DNA from: an uncultured Clostridia bacterium
Lineage (GTDB): Bacteria; Bacillota; Clostridia; Lachnospirales; CAG-274
Reading direction: 5' to 3'
Assembly (NCBI GenBank): GCA_944381435.1
Contig: CALWLD010000001.1
Span: forward strand, 62,001-126,000
Length of the DNA stretch: 64,000 bases
This document shows, piece after piece, positions 17,034-27,034 of the stretch. A program made the translations under genes and the position numbers. The notes under the pieces are model-generated. The model worked only from the letters and a program-made list of their open reading frames with translations. It searched no databases and was not told where the DNA came from. How positions within the stretch are numbered: the first letter of the stretch is position 1; each line of letters begins with the position of its first letter.

Positions 17034-17160
17034 AATCAATTTTTTGAACACTTTGTGTTCAAAACAGGAACTCCTAAAATTTTTCTTAATTAAAATTTAA
17101 TACAAAACCTCGTATATAAATTTTAATTAAGAAAAATTAAGTCGTACCTTAATTGTAATA
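17034..17160 (-). repeat. Two-hairpin interspersed repeat, copy B, in the glnA leader
   Basis: It reads in the glnA direction. The long stem differs from copy A on both arms in a paired fashion (left arm ATTTTTCTTAATT, right arm AATTAAGAAAAAT), keeping complementarity. The second hairpin is TTTTGAACAC-AAA-GTGTTCAAAA (17041-17063), again perfectly paired but with a different base pair from copies A and D. It lies between the upstream gene's terminator and the glnA SD. Confidence 0.8.
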
Positions 17161-17162
17161 AT

Positions 17163-17200
17163 AAAAAAGGGCGTAAAACACCTAGTGTTAAAACGCCCTT
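17163..17200 (-). terminator. Rho-independent terminator after the acuB-like gene
   Basis: Minus-strand hairpin AAGGGCGT / ACGCCCTT with an inner AACAC / GTGTT stem, followed by TTTTTTAT. The repeat copy B begins immediately after it. Confidence 0.85.
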
Positions 17201-17288
17201 GTTTCTTAATAATAGTATATGTAATAAACTTAATAATGTCAATAGGTTTATAAAATTTTTATGATATTTTATAAAATTTCTTATAAAA

Positions 17289-17933
17289 TTAATGTTGAAC
17301 GCTTACAGATAAAATTTCATAGCCTTTTTGTCTTAAGTCATTTACTAAATCATCTGTGTCAAAGCTATCTAGCTTAATGATAACCTCTCTACCAAAAGAT
17401 GTTGCAAAATTAGATATATTTTTAATATTAATGTTATGATTTGCTATAATATGGCTAATTTCTGCAAGCTCTCCTACCTTTTCTGATGCTTTTAATGATA
17501 TACGAGTACCAGGTACTTTAACCCCCAATATATCAATAAATGCCTTAAAAATATCTACCCTTGTAACGATACCAACAAGGTTGTTATCATCATCAACTAC
17601 AGGTAATGAGCCTATTCTGTTTTCTTTCATAATAAGAGCTGCATCTTCTATAAGGTCGTCTTGGTTAATTTTAAAAACACCAGTACGCATTATATCAGCA
17701 ACTTTTGTTTTAGAAAGTAAATAGTTAATTTCATAAACACTAAGAGATGTTGCTTTAGAAGGGTTTACCTCTGCTAAAAGTTTTTCTGTAACAAGCCCTA
17801 TAAGTTTATTGTTATCGTCTACAACAGGAAGCTGAGAGTGTTTTGTTTCTGTTAAAATTTGAAAAGCTTTAGAAACAGAATATTCTGGCTTAACAGATAC
17901 TACATTTTTTGTCATTTTTTCGTATATAAACAT
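17289..17933 (-). CDS. acuB: CBS-CBS-ACT domain protein, AcuB-like
   Basis: 214 residues, the same length as AcuB. ATG at 17931-17933 after TAGGAGG. Two CBS domains (about 7-62 and 76-135) form a Bateman module that binds adenine nucleotides; each ends in a typical block such as LPVVDDDNNLVGIVTRVDIF. An ACT-like domain follows at about 140-212, a fold that usually binds amino acids or other small ligands. Such proteins sense energy or metabolite status. AcuB is linked to acetoin use in Bacillus, but no acetoin genes are near, so the role here is uncertain. It lies just upstream of glnA in the same direction but is separated by a strong terminator. Confidence 0.75.
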   Translation of the reverse strand: MFIYEKMTKNVVSVKPEYSVSKAFQILTETKHSQLPVVDDNNKLIGLVTEKLLAEVNPSKATSLSVYEINYLLSKTKVADIMRTGVFKINQDDLIEDAALIMKENRIGSLPVVDDDNNLVGIVTRVDIFKAFIDILGVKVPGTRISLKASEKVGELAEISHIIANHNINIKNISNFATSFGREVIIKLDSFDTDDLVNDLRQKGYEILSVSVQH

Positions 17934-18235
17934 ATAGATACCTCCTAAAAATAAATATATTTTTAATATTATATCATAAAAATATATATTTTCAAATATA
18001 TAAAAAGAATAAATTTATTTTTTATTATAATTAATTACAATTAAGGTATGACTTGATTTATAAAAATATATGTTATAAATAAAAAATATAAATAATAAAA
18101 ACCTATAGGATATTCTTATAACAATAAATACATTTTAGGCATAATTATATATTTTACCCTATCGACAATAATAATTTTTTGTGATAAACTAAAAAAGAGC
18201 TTATGATAATATAATTATTTTAGGAGGACTAAAAA
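17934..18235. other. Intergenic region before transketolase, with a repeat fragment
   Basis: It holds a left-end fragment of the two-hairpin repeat at 18036-18061 (ACAATTAAGGTATGACTTG), after which similarity is lost. The rest is AT-rich promoter-type DNA between the divergent acuB-like and tkt genes. I could not fix one clear promoter. Confidence 0.5.
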
Positions 18236-20209
18236 ATGATAGAAAAAGATAAATTAGTTATTAACACTATTAGAAGCCTTGGTGTAGATGCTATACAAAA
18301 AGCTAATTCTGGACACCCTGGCATTGTGCTTGGCTCTGCTCCTATAGCTTACACTTTATGGGCTAAACACTTAAAACATAGCCCTAAAAACCCAGACTGG
18401 AGAAACAGAGATAGGTTCATTTTATCAGCAGGACACGGCTCTGCTCTTTTATATTCTCTTCTTCACATCTTTGGTTATGACTTATCTTTAGAAGATTTAA
18501 AACAATTTAGACAACTAGACTCTAAAACACCAGGACACCCAGAATACAAACATACAGTTGGCGTTGAGGTTACAACAGGTCCTTTAGGTCAAGGTATTGC
18601 AAACGCTGTTGGTATGGCTATGGCAGAAAACCACCTTGCTAGCAAATTTAACAAAGAAGGCTATAACATTGTAGACCACTATACTTATGCTCTTTGTGGC
18701 GATGGTTGTCTTATGGAAGGTGTTGCTTACGAGGCTATATCTTTAGCAGGTACGTTAGGACTTAATAAATTAATTATATTATACGATAGCAACAACATTA
18801 CAATAGAAGGTAACACAGAAATTGCCTTTAAAGAAGATGTTTGCAAAAGATTTGAAGCTTGTGGCTTTGATACACAAGTTGTGGCAGATGGTAACGATAT
18901 AGAAGCTATATCTAAAGCTATAGAAAATGCTAAAAAATCTGACAAGCCTTCCTTAATAGAAATTAAAACAGTAATTGGCTATGGGGCACCTAACAAAGCA
19001 GGCAAAGCATCTGCTCACGGTGAACCTTTAGGTATTGATGAAATAAAAGCTATGAGACAAGGCTTTGGGCTTAAAGATGAAGATTTCTATGTAGACGAGG
19101 AAGTTAAAGCTATAATGGAAGATGTTAAAGCTACGTTAGATAAATACGAACAAGATTGGAACAATCTTTTAGAAAACTATAAAAAAGAACACAAAAGCCT
19201 TTATGAAGAATACGAAAAATGGTATGCAGATGATTTCTTAAAAGAAATAGAAAACGATGAAAGCTTTTGGACACATACAGAAGAAACTGCTACAAGGTTA
19301 TCTTCTGAAATTATCTTAAACAAATTAGCAAAAGTTATGCCAAATTTATTTGGTGGTTCTGCCGATTTATCTCCTTCTAACAAATCTGTTATGAAAGATA
19401 GAGGAGAATATTCTAAAGAAACACCAGAAGGGGATAACATACACTTTGGCATTAGAGAACACGCTATGACTGCTATTGCAAATGGTATGTATCTTCACGG
19501 TGGGCTTAGACCATACATTGCTGGTTTCTTTGTATTTAGCGATTATATGAAACCAAGCCTTAGGCTATCTGCTCTTATGAACCTAGGTGTTGTTAGTATA
19601 TTTACTCACGATAGCATTGGGGTTGGGGAAGACGGACCTACTCATCAACCAGTAGAGCATTTAGCAGCTCTTAGAAGCATACCAAACTATACTGTTATTC
19701 GTCCTTGTGATACAAACGAAACGGCAGCTGCTTGGTATCTTGCTATTAAAAGAAAAGAAAGCCCAACAGGTTTAGTATTTACAAGACAAAATACAAAAGT
19801 TGTAGGTGATGCTAAAAAAGCTCTTAAAGGTGGATATGTTGTAAGAGATTGTGATAGCCCAGAAGCTATTATAATTGCTACAGGTTCTGAAGTTGGCATA
19901 GCTGTAGATGCTTATGAAATGCTTGCAAAAGAAGGTATAAACGTACGCGTTGTTAGTATGCCTAGCTTTGAAATTTTTGAAGAGCAAGACAATGAATATA
20001 AAGAAAGCGTTTTACCTAAAAACATTACAAAGAGAGTTGGCGTTGAGGCAGGCTCATCTTTTGGCTGGCATAAATATATTGGCTTAGATGGTGAAATGTT
20101 ATCTATGGATAGCTATGGTGCATCTGCTCCTTTTGCTAAACTTTTTGATAAATATGGCTTTACTGCAGAAAATGTATGTAATAAAGTTAAATATATTTTA
20201 CAAAGATAA
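18236..20209 (+). CDS. tkt: Transketolase
   Basis: 657 residues, full length. ATG follows TAGGAGG. Transketolase moves two-carbon units between sugar phosphates in the non-oxidative pentose phosphate pathway, using thiamine diphosphate. N-terminal domain with ANSGHPG (about 23-29) and the ThDP signature GDGCLMEG (from about 155) through DSNN. The middle pyrimidine-binding domain (about 350-520) has FGIREHAM and [15 protein letters not shown]. The C-terminal domain has ATGSEV and the late GASAPF block. Because transaldolase is not nearby, regulation with other pentose genes cannot be judged. It is followed after 12 bp by a gene for a secreted helical protein, probably cotranscribed. Confidence 0.97.
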   Translation: MIEKDKLVINTIRSLGVDAIQKANSGHPGIVLGSAPIAYTLWAKHLKHSPKNPDWRNRDRFILSAGHGSALLYSLLHIFGYDLSLEDLKQFRQLDSKTPGHPEYKHTVGVEVTTGPLGQGIANAVGMAMAENHLASKFNKEGYNIVDHYTYALCGDGCLMEGVAYEAISLAGTLGLNKLIILYDSNNITIEGNTEIAFKEDVCKRFEACGFDTQVVADGNDIEAISKAIENAKKSDKPSLIEIKTVIGYGAPNKAGKASAHGEPLGIDEIKAMRQGFGLKDEDFYVDEEVKAIMEDVKATLDKYEQDWNNLLENYKKEHKSLYEEYEKWYADDFLKEIENDESFWTHTEETATRLSSEIILNKLAKVMPNLFGGSADLSPSNKSVMKDRGEYSKETPEGDNIHFGIREHAMTAIANGMYLHGGLRPYIAGFFVFSDYMKPSLRLSALMNLGVVSIFTHDSIGVGEDGPTHQPVEHLAALRSIPNYTVIRPCDTNETAAAWYLAIKRKESPTGLVFTRQNTKVVGDAKKALKGGYVVRDCDSPEAIIIATGSEVGIAVDAYEMLAKEGINVRVVSMPSFEIFEEQDNEYKESVLPKNITKRVGVEAGSSFGWHKYIGLDGEMLSMDSYGASAPFAKLFDKYGFTAENVCNKVKYILQR

Positions 20210-20221
20210 GGAGAATTTATT

Positions 20222-20923
20222 ATGAAATTTAAAAATTTATTTAAACTTTCAATAGTAACATCAATTATTTTATCATCATCATTTAATGTATTTGCATTAC
20301 CAAAACATAACGAATCATATATTAATTATACTATAACTAATATTGATTTAGATGATATTAATGTAGATGAATTATGGGATAAATTTTTAACTGCAACAGC
20401 AAATGAAAAATTATTAGATATTAAATCTAAAAAACTTAAAGAGGATAATATACTTTTAAAACCTAAAGAACGAGAGTTATTTTATTATTTATCAATGCAA
20501 AATAAAGAAGATTATTCAGAAATTTTAACAAAACAATACGATATTGAACAAACAGAATATGAGTTAAAAAGCAAAAAAGAACTATATAAACTAGAAAAGA
20601 AACAAGCAGAACAATTATTAAAATCTTTAGGTGAAATTAAAGATAAAAGATTGCTAGAGTATGAATTATATTATTCTAAAGATTATCAAGTAGAAGAATA
20701 TTCAGATATTTTAAACCAACAATTAAATATTAAAAGCCAAATTGAAGATATTAAATTTTCTCAAAAAGAGTTAGAATACAAGTATATGTTAGAAAATATT
20801 ACTGATGATGAGTTTATATCTTTATATAAAGATTTAGAAAAGCAAAAACAAATATTAGAGAATTCTAGTAAAGTAATAGATGCTAAAATTAAAAATTTTA
20901 ATATCTATACACAATTAAGATAA
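20222..20923 (+). CDS. Secreted or membrane-attached helical protein, unknown
   Basis: 233 residues, not recognised. ATG 12 bp after tkt, preceded by AAGGAGA. The N-terminus is a signal peptide (KFKNLFK, then hydrophobic to about residue 26, cleavage plausible after VFA). The mature part is almost wholly predicted helix, rich in Lys, Glu, Leu and Gln, with heptad-like spacing from about 55 to 225, so an extended coiled coil is likely. Its pattern recalls the helical hairpins of TolC-like proteins, but I see no defining motif. There is no membrane segment besides the signal. Its sharing of a transcript with tkt is unexpected. Confidence 0.6.
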   Translation: MKFKNLFKLSIVTSIILSSSFNVFALPKHNESYINYTITNIDLDDINVDELWDKFLTATANEKLLDIKSKKLKEDNILLKPKERELFYYLSMQNKEDYSEILTKQYDIEQTEYELKSKKELYKLEKKQAEQLLKSLGEIKDKRLLEYELYYSKDYQVEEYSDILNQQLNIKSQIEDIKFSQKELEYKYMLENITDDEFISLYKDLEKQKQILENSSKVIDAKIKNFNIYTQLR

Positions 20924-20940
20924 AGTTTTTAAATAAAAAA

Positions 20941-20978
20941 TATTATAAAGGTCACTTTTTTAAGTGACCTTTATAATA
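20941..20978. terminator. Terminator after the tkt operon
   Basis: Perfect 17-bp stem (TATTATAAAGGTCACTT and its complement) around a 4-nt T loop. It lies 24 bp before the next start codon, so it may also affect the HD gene. Confidence 0.8.
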
Positions 20979-21004
20979 TAAAAATATATATTTAGGGAGA
21001 ATTT

Positions 21005-21592
21005 ATGGAAAATTTAAAAAAACAAATGGAATTTTTAATAGAAATAGATAAACTAAAAAATATATTTAGGCAATCTTTAATAGCAGATGCATCAAGGAAC
21101 GAAAACGATGCCGAGCATAGCTGGCATATGGCTATGTATGCTATAATACTTAAAGAATATGCACCTAAAGATATAGACATTTTAAAAGTTATAAAAATGG
21201 CTTTAATACACGATATAATAGAAATATACGCAGGGGATACTTTCTTATATGATGAAGAAATGACAAAAACTAAAGAAAAAAGAGAAAAAGAATCGGCAGA
21301 AAAAATATATTCTATACTGCCTAAAGAGCAAGGGCAAGAAATAAAAGCTTTATGGGAAGAATTTGAAGAGAAGAAAACAAAAGAAGCTATATTTTGTGCC
21401 ACGTTAGATAGAATACAGCCTATAATTTTAAATTATTTAACAAAAGGTGGCACTTGGAAAAAGCATAACGTAACAAAAGAGATGGTGCTTAAAAAGGGAT
21501 ACTTAATTTTTGAACAAGCTGATGAAAGGCTTAAGCAGTATGTTTTAGATATAATAGAAGAAAGTATAGAGAAAGGATATTTATTACCTTAA
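21005..21592 (+). CDS. HD-domain phosphohydrolase (YfbR/HDDC2-like)
   Basis: 195 residues; ATG after AGGGAGA. The HD metal centre is complete: His38 (NDAEHSWHMA), His69-Asp70 (ALIHDIIE), with Glu73 and Asp78 (YAGD), and Asp135 (CATLDRIQP). This arrangement matches the HD_3 group, whose YfbR member is a 5'-deoxynucleotidase. The likely role is nucleotide-pool cleaning, though the substrate is inferred. It is a single gene that uses either readthrough from tkt or a promoter in the short gap. Confidence 0.8.
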   Translation: MENLKKQMEFLIEIDKLKNIFRQSLIADASRNENDAEHSWHMAMYAIILKEYAPKDIDILKVIKMALIHDIIEIYAGDTFLYDEEMTKTKEKREKESAEKIYSILPKEQGQEIKALWEEFEEKKTKEAIFCATLDRIQPIILNYLTKGGTWKKHNVTKEMVLKKGYLIFEQADERLKQYVLDIIEESIEKGYLLP

Positions 21593-21612
21593 AAAATTTT
21601 TAAAAAAAAGTG

Positions 21613-21664
21613 TTGACAAAATGGTTAGTATATGCTAACATATATTTAGTTAGTAACGGCTAAC
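21613..21664 (+). promoter_or_regulatory. Promoter with two GTTAG-N6-CTAAC operators
   Basis: TTGACA 21613-21618, 17-bp spacer, TAACAT 21636-21641. Inverted repeat 1 (GTTAG TATATG CTAAC) at 21624-21639 lies in the spacer and -10. Inverted repeat 2 (GTTAG TAACGG CTAAC) at 21649-21664 covers the start of transcription. Both boxes would block RNA polymerase if bound. The arrangement parallels the feoAB promoter at 40540-40587. Confidence 0.6.
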
Positions 21665-21798
21665 AAGCATAGGATATAATAAATATGCCAAAGTTAATTT
21701 ATATTCTATATAAAACCTTTTATAACGATTTTTAAATCGTCCTTAATAATTAAAGCTAAAAACAACAAAAACCTCGCTAAAAATATAGCGAGGTTTTT
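21648..21798 (+). ncRNA. Candidate iron-responsive small RNA
   Basis: From the predicted start about 7 nt after the -10 to a strong terminator, the transcript would be about 150 nt. It contains a hairpin ACGATT / AATCGT near 21725-21740 and ends with the 12-bp terminator. The only reading frame is 16 codons (21685-21735) with a weak SD, so a coding role is doubtful. The operator pair resembles that of feoAB, so repression by a DtxR-type metal sensor is likely, making it a possible functional analogue of RyhB or FsrA. This is inference from architecture; the transcript is not proven. Confidence 0.4.
21767..21798. terminator. Bidirectional terminator between the small RNA and the flagellin operon
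   Basis: Perfect 12-bp stem AAAAACCTCGCT / AGCGAGGTTTTT with an 8-nt loop; A/T tracts serve both directions. Confidence 0.85.
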
Positions 21799-21828
21799 GC
21801 TATTTTTAATTAACATAATACTTAATCT

Positions 21829-22056
21829 TTATTGTTTTATACATTTAAGACAGGTACAACCACGAAGCAATGTAACATTAACTTTATATAGCTCATCATT
21901 TAGATAAAAGGTAACGTTATTTTCTTCTAAATCTTTAAAAACCAATGTTTCCTTGCTATCCTTTGCATATAATGTTATAGCTTTTGTTATTTGCTCTAGG
22001 CTAGGGATAGGAGAAACATCTTCATCTAATGTTAATAAAAAAGATTTTTTAAACAT
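21829..22056 (-). CDS. Small Cys-ended protein in the flagellin operon, unknown
   Basis: 75 residues. ATG at 22054-22056, 15 bp after the flagellin stop, with AAGGTG upstream, so it is very likely cotranscribed with flagellin. I do not recognise a family. It is a compact alpha/beta-looking sequence without signal or membrane segment, and it ends in three cysteines (Cys67, Cys69, Cys72). The Cys cluster could bind metal or form disulfides. The context suggests a flagellar or motility-linked role, but nothing in the sequence proves it. Confidence 0.55.
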   Translation of the reverse strand: MFKKSFLLTLDEDVSPIPSLEQITKAITLYAKDSKETLVFKDLEENNVTFYLNDELYKVNVTLLRGCTCLKCIKQ

Positions 22057-22071
22057 ATTACACCTTCTTTA

Positions 22072-22875
22072 TTAGAATAAAACATTAAGCATATTAAATT
22101 GAGTTTGTTGTCTATTTTTCTGAGCATATATGCCGTATTGAGATAAAGCTTGGTTAGTTTTCTTATTCATAGATTCTTTAGCCATATCAGCATCTTCTAT
22201 TTTGCTTTTTGATAAAAACATATTTAAACCAGCATTTGTGTTAGAGCCGATGGCATAATCAAACCTATTTACCTGAGCTCCTATCTGAACTCTAGCAGAA
22301 GAAACAGCATCTATAGCTTTATCAATAGCAGATAAATCTATATTACCGTTTGTAACGCTAAAATTATCAAGACCTAAAGAGCCTGTATTAACAGCACCTA
22401 TAGATATTGTAGTGCCAGAGCCATCTGGGTTCATCGCTACATTTTTATCTGTAAAGCTACCATCTAAAAGGTTTTGGCCGTTAAACTGTGTAAAGTTTGC
22501 CATATCGTTAATACCTGCTAAAGTTTGGTCTATTTCGTTTTGGATAATTTGCTTATCGCTATCGCTTAAAATACCGCTTGATGCTTGTAAGCTAAGCTCT
22601 CTTACCCTTTGTAAGCTATCACTAATGCTACCTAAAGAGCCATCAGCAGTTTTTAACGCATTTTGCATATCATAAGTATTGTTTACCCCTTTTCCAATAC
22701 CAGCTATAAGAGCCTCCATTTTTTTGGCAATGGCAAGGCCTGCAGCATCATCTGAAGCTTTATTTATCTTTTTGCCAGATGATAAACGCTCGTTGGTTTT
22801 TTGTTCTTTCTTTTCTATCTTATGTAGATTTGAAGAATAATTATTAACCTTTTGGTTTTGATTTGAAATTTTCAT
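22072..22875 (-). CDS. hag: Flagellin
   Basis: 267 residues. The ATG at 22873-22875 follows GGAGGTG; an ATG three codons upstream lies too close to that SD. The N-terminal D0/D1 region (about 1-140) has the classic ERLSSGKKINKASDDAAGLAIA block and RVRELSLQASSG; the C-terminal D1/D0 region (about 185-267) has SARVQIGAQVNRFDYAI and ends QTQFNMLNVLF. The variable middle is very short, so this is a minimal-type filament protein. It is exported by the flagellar type III system and polymerises outside the cell. No other flagellar genes are in the window except possibly the small gene downstream. No clear sigmaD box was seen. Confidence 0.95.
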   Translation of the reverse strand: MKISNQNQKVNNYSSNLHKIEKKEQKTNERLSSGKKINKASDDAAGLAIAKKMEALIAGIGKGVNNTYDMQNALKTADGSLGSISDSLQRVRELSLQASSGILSDSDKQIIQNEIDQTLAGINDMANFTQFNGQNLLDGSFTDKNVAMNPDGSGTTISIGAVNTGSLGLDNFSVTNGNIDLSAIDKAIDAVSSARVQIGAQVNRFDYAIGSNTNAGLNMFLSKSKIEDADMAKESMNKKTNQALSQYGIYAQKNRQQTQFNMLNVLF

Positions 22876-23004
22876 ATATAACACCTCCTTTATTATAATT
22901 ATGCACTTTTTTCAACTATTTTTCAATAAGTATTTTATACAAATATTATGTTAAAAATAAGACTATAAATATAAATAGTTACAACAATATATAATATAAA
23001 ATAA

Positions 23005-24344
<1,340 letters not shown>

Positions 24345-24368
24345 TATTATATTAGGAAGGAAAATTTT

Positions 24369-24662
24369 ATGTTAAATAGTAAACAAAGGGCATATTTAAG
24401 AAGCTTAGCTAATAAAATAGATGCAATATTTCAAATAGGAAAAGGTGGAGCAAGCCCAGAGCTTATAGAGGCAATAGATGATGCTTTAGAGGCTAGGGAG
24501 CTTATAAAATGTAACGTGCTTAACAACTGTATGGAAGATATAAAATATGTAGCATCTGCTATTAGTGAGAGAACAAAATCAGATGTTGTACAAATTATAG
24601 GTAAAAAAATTGTATTATATAGAAAATCTAAAGAAAAGCCAACTATAGAACTACCAAAATAG
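24369..24662 (+). CDS. yhbY: YhbY-family CRM-domain RNA-binding protein
   Basis: 97 residues; ATG 24 bp after obg with AGGAAGG upstream. It is a single CRM domain, with the N-terminal LNSKQRAYLRSLANKI and the GxxG-like loop in QIGKGGAS. It binds pre-50S particles in other bacteria and fits the obg operon as a ribosome-assembly factor. Length is normal. Confidence 0.92.
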   Translation: MLNSKQRAYLRSLANKIDAIFQIGKGGASPELIEAIDDALEARELIKCNVLNNCMEDIKYVASAISERTKSDVVQIIGKKIVLYRKSKEKPTIELPK

Positions 24663-24741
24663 ACTATAAAAGAAATTTTTTAAAAGATAACTTTCAAATA
24701 TCTGAATTTTCTGAAAATTTTAAAGTGAATTAAAATACTAT

Positions 24742-24795
24742 GAAATAAAATCTATGCAAGACATAGTCTGTATTATTTTGCATAGATTTTATTTC
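24742..24795. terminator. Large hairpin after yhbY, probable terminator
   Basis: Perfect 18-bp stem (GAAATAAAATCTATGCAA and its complement) with an 18-nt loop, then GCATTTTTATG. The stem is AT-rich and the U-tract is modest, so termination is likely but not certain. Confidence 0.6.
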
Positions 24796-25033
24796 GCATT
24801 TTTATGCTCAAATTTATTAAAAGCAACTTTATTAAAAAAAAATTGCAAAATGATAATTTTTAGATAATAGATACAAAAAAATGAAATAAATATTAAGATA
24901 AATAAACATATATAATATAAAGTTAAAAGTTTAACAAAAGCTATGTAGTGAAAACATATACAAAAAACTTATAAATATTTATTATAATATAACAAATGTC
25001 AATTAAAGCTTAGTGAAAAAATTATAGTTTTTA

Positions 25034-25062
25034 TTGACATTTTTTTGTTTTACTTATATAAT
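25034..25062 (+). promoter_or_regulatory. Consensus sigmaA promoter of the opp operon
   Basis: Perfect TTGACA (25034-25039), 17-bp spacer, perfect TATAAT (25057-25062). The -35 is the right arm of an inverted repeat with TGTCAAT at 24997-25003. The leader has a stem at 25112-25130 / 25141-25159, 19 bp with one mismatch, ending 28 nt before the start codon. Confidence 0.8.
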
Positions 25063-25187
25063 TTACACCATATTAAAAAATAAAAGCAAAAAACATTAAT
25101 TTTAATCTTTTTTTATAATGAATATATATAAACCATACTGTATATATATACATTATAAAATTATTCCAAGGTGAGGAGGAATCATAA

Positions 25188-26912
25188 ATGAAATTTAAAA
25201 AGTTTTTAGCGATGACACTTATTAGCACAATGGCTCTTTCATTAGCTGCTTGTGGTTCTAACAACACAGGAGATACAAATGCTTCTACAGAAGCAGGTGC
25301 AGAGGCAGAAGCTAGTAAATCAGAATTTGACACAATGGTTGTAGGTACAACAGAAATGAATGGTATTTTTAACCCATTATTCTATACAACTGCTTTCGAT
25401 AGCTATGTATTTGGTCCTGTATTTTCATCTGTTTGTGGTTTAGATGATGATAACAACCTTATTGATGATGCAGGTAGCCTAGATGTAAATGAAATTAAAG
25501 ATGATGCAGGCAACACTACTCAAGTTGAATATACAATAAAATTAAAAGAAGGGATTACTTTCTCTGATGGTAAACCTGTTACAATAGATGATTATCTTTT
25601 TACTATATATGTACAATTAGACCCAGCTTATGACGGTATGAGCACTCTTAGCACTTTAAACATTGTAGGTCTTAAAGAGTATAGAGAAGGCGGAGATGCT
25701 GTTACAGAAGTATCTGGTATTAAAAAAGTTGATGATTTAACAGCTACTATCCTTGTAGATGGCGTAAACATCATTGGCGATAAATTACTTGCAAATCAAC
25801 CTATTTTACCTAAACATTACTACGGTGTTTCTGATGATGGCACAGAATATAAAAAAGGTGATATGACAGTTCCAAAATCAAGAAATTCATTACCTATGGG
25901 TAGCGGTCCTTATGTATTTAAAACTTATGAAAACAACATAGTTTCTTTAGAAGCTAACCCTAACTATTTTAAAGGTGCTCCTAAAACTCCTAACTTAAAA
26001 TTCCAAGTTGTAGCAGAGGCTAATAAAGTTGATGTTGTAGCTAATGGTGAAATGGACATTACAGACCCAGCAGCAGATAAAGAAACAATGGCAAGACTTG
26101 AAGCAGAAGGTATTGAATATAACTTAACAGATAATAACGGATATGGTTATATCGGTATTGATGCAAACCGTATATCAGATATAAATGTAAGAAAAGGTTT
26201 AATGCACCTTATGAACAGAGAGCCAGCTGTAAAATCTTACTTTGGTGATTTAGCAGAAGTTTTAGAAAGACCTATGACTAGCACTTTAGCTGAATATCCA
26301 CAAGATGCAGAGCCTTACTATCCTTATGATAAAGCAAAAGCTTTAGAATATTTTACTGCTGCAGGCTATAAAAAAGATGCAAACGGTAAATTAGTTAACG
26401 ATAAAGGTGAACAACTTAAAGTTGAAGTTGGTGTAGGTGATTTAAAATCTCACCCAACAGCAGGTATTTTCTCTCAAATGAAAATAGATATGGAAGAAAT
26501 GGGTGCAGAACTTATTGTATCAGACTTACAGTTTAATGTACTTTCAGATAGAATGAACAGCGGAGACTTAGATATGTTTGCTCTTGCTTGGGGTAACTCT
26601 AACCACTGCGACTTAACACAAATATACCACAGCTCTTCAGCAGATGGTGCAGGTTCTAATAGATATAACTTAAAAGACCCAGAAGTAGATAAACTTTTAG
26701 AGCAAGTAGCTACTACTTTAGATTTAGAAGAAAGAAAAGAGCTTGTTGCACAAGAACTTGACTTAATTATGGAAAATGCAGTAGTTATGCCAGTTTATCA
26801 AAGAAAAAATCTTAATGTATTTAGCGATAACTTAAAAATAGACACAGTTTATAGAACAGAATCTCCATACCATACATTTAGAGATGAATATCACGTTATA
26901 GAAATGAAATAG
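25188..26912 (+). CDS. oppA: Oligopeptide ABC transporter substrate-binding lipoprotein 1
   Basis: 574 residues; ATG after GAGGAGG. Signal peptide with lipobox LAAC, acylated Cys22. The rest is an SBP_bac_5 (cluster C) fold: EGITFSDGKPVTIDDYLFT near residues 123-141 and the NVRKGLMHLMNREPAVKS block near 340 are typical of peptide-binding proteins. It is anchored outside the membrane and hands peptides to OppBC. Its very strong promoter suggests high expression. A close paralogue follows, separated by an AT-rich hairpin. The peptide type is not predictable from sequence. Confidence 0.93.
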   Translation: MKFKKFLAMTLISTMALSLAACGSNNTGDTNASTEAGAEAEASKSEFDTMVVGTTEMNGIFNPLFYTTAFDSYVFGPVFSSVCGLDDDNNLIDDAGSLDVNEIKDDAGNTTQVEYTIKLKEGITFSDGKPVTIDDYLFTIYVQLDPAYDGMSTLSTLNIVGLKEYREGGDAVTEVSGIKKVDDLTATILVDGVNIIGDKLLANQPILPKHYYGVSDDGTEYKKGDMTVPKSRNSLPMGSGPYVFKTYENNIVSLEANPNYFKGAPKTPNLKFQVVAEANKVDVVANGEMDITDPAADKETMARLEAEGIEYNLTDNNGYGYIGIDANRISDINVRKGLMHLMNREPAVKSYFGDLAEVLERPMTSTLAEYPQDAEPYYPYDKAKALEYFTAAGYKKDANGKLVNDKGEQLKVEVGVGDLKSHPTAGIFSQMKIDMEEMGAELIVSDLQFNVLSDRMNSGDLDMFALAWGNSNHCDLTQIYHSSSADGAGSNRYNLKDPEVDKLLEQVATTLDLEERKELVAQELDLIMENAVVMPVYQRKNLNVFSDNLKIDTVYRTESPYHTFRDEYHVIEMK

Positions 26913-26923
26913 TTATACTTACA

Positions 26924-26953
26924 ATTAGCCTTATTTTATATAATAAGGCTAAT
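26924..26953 (+). terminator. Intercistronic hairpin between the two oppA genes
   Basis: 12-bp stem ATTAGCCTTATT / AATAAGGCTAAT with a 6-nt loop and no long T-run. It may be a partial terminator or an mRNA-stabilising end that keeps the first oppA transcript abundant. Confidence 0.55.
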
Positions 26954-27034
26954 TCAATAATTATATCATTTTTTAATACTTTATGTTTAAAAATTGATAT
27001 AAACAATTAAATTAAAAGTAAGGGGGGTTACTAT

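Larger units (their letters stand above)
24663..25187. other. Gene-free region before the opp operon
   Basis: 525 bp without a credible ORF. It contains a perfect 18-bp hairpin (24742-24795, separate entry), a long AT-rich stretch, an inverted repeat TGTCAAT (24997-25003) / ATTGACA (25033-25039) around the opp promoter -35, a consensus promoter and a leader hairpin. Nothing else was recognised. Confidence 0.6.

Noticed and set aside
17010..17051. Extended glnA start 14 codons upstream
   Set aside because: It would translate through the SD and the end of the repeat; the normal GlnA N-terminus begins at 17009.
21685..21735. 16-codon ORF in the candidate small RNA
   Set aside because: Weak SD, very short, overlaps a hairpin; kept only as an alternative explanation of the transcript.
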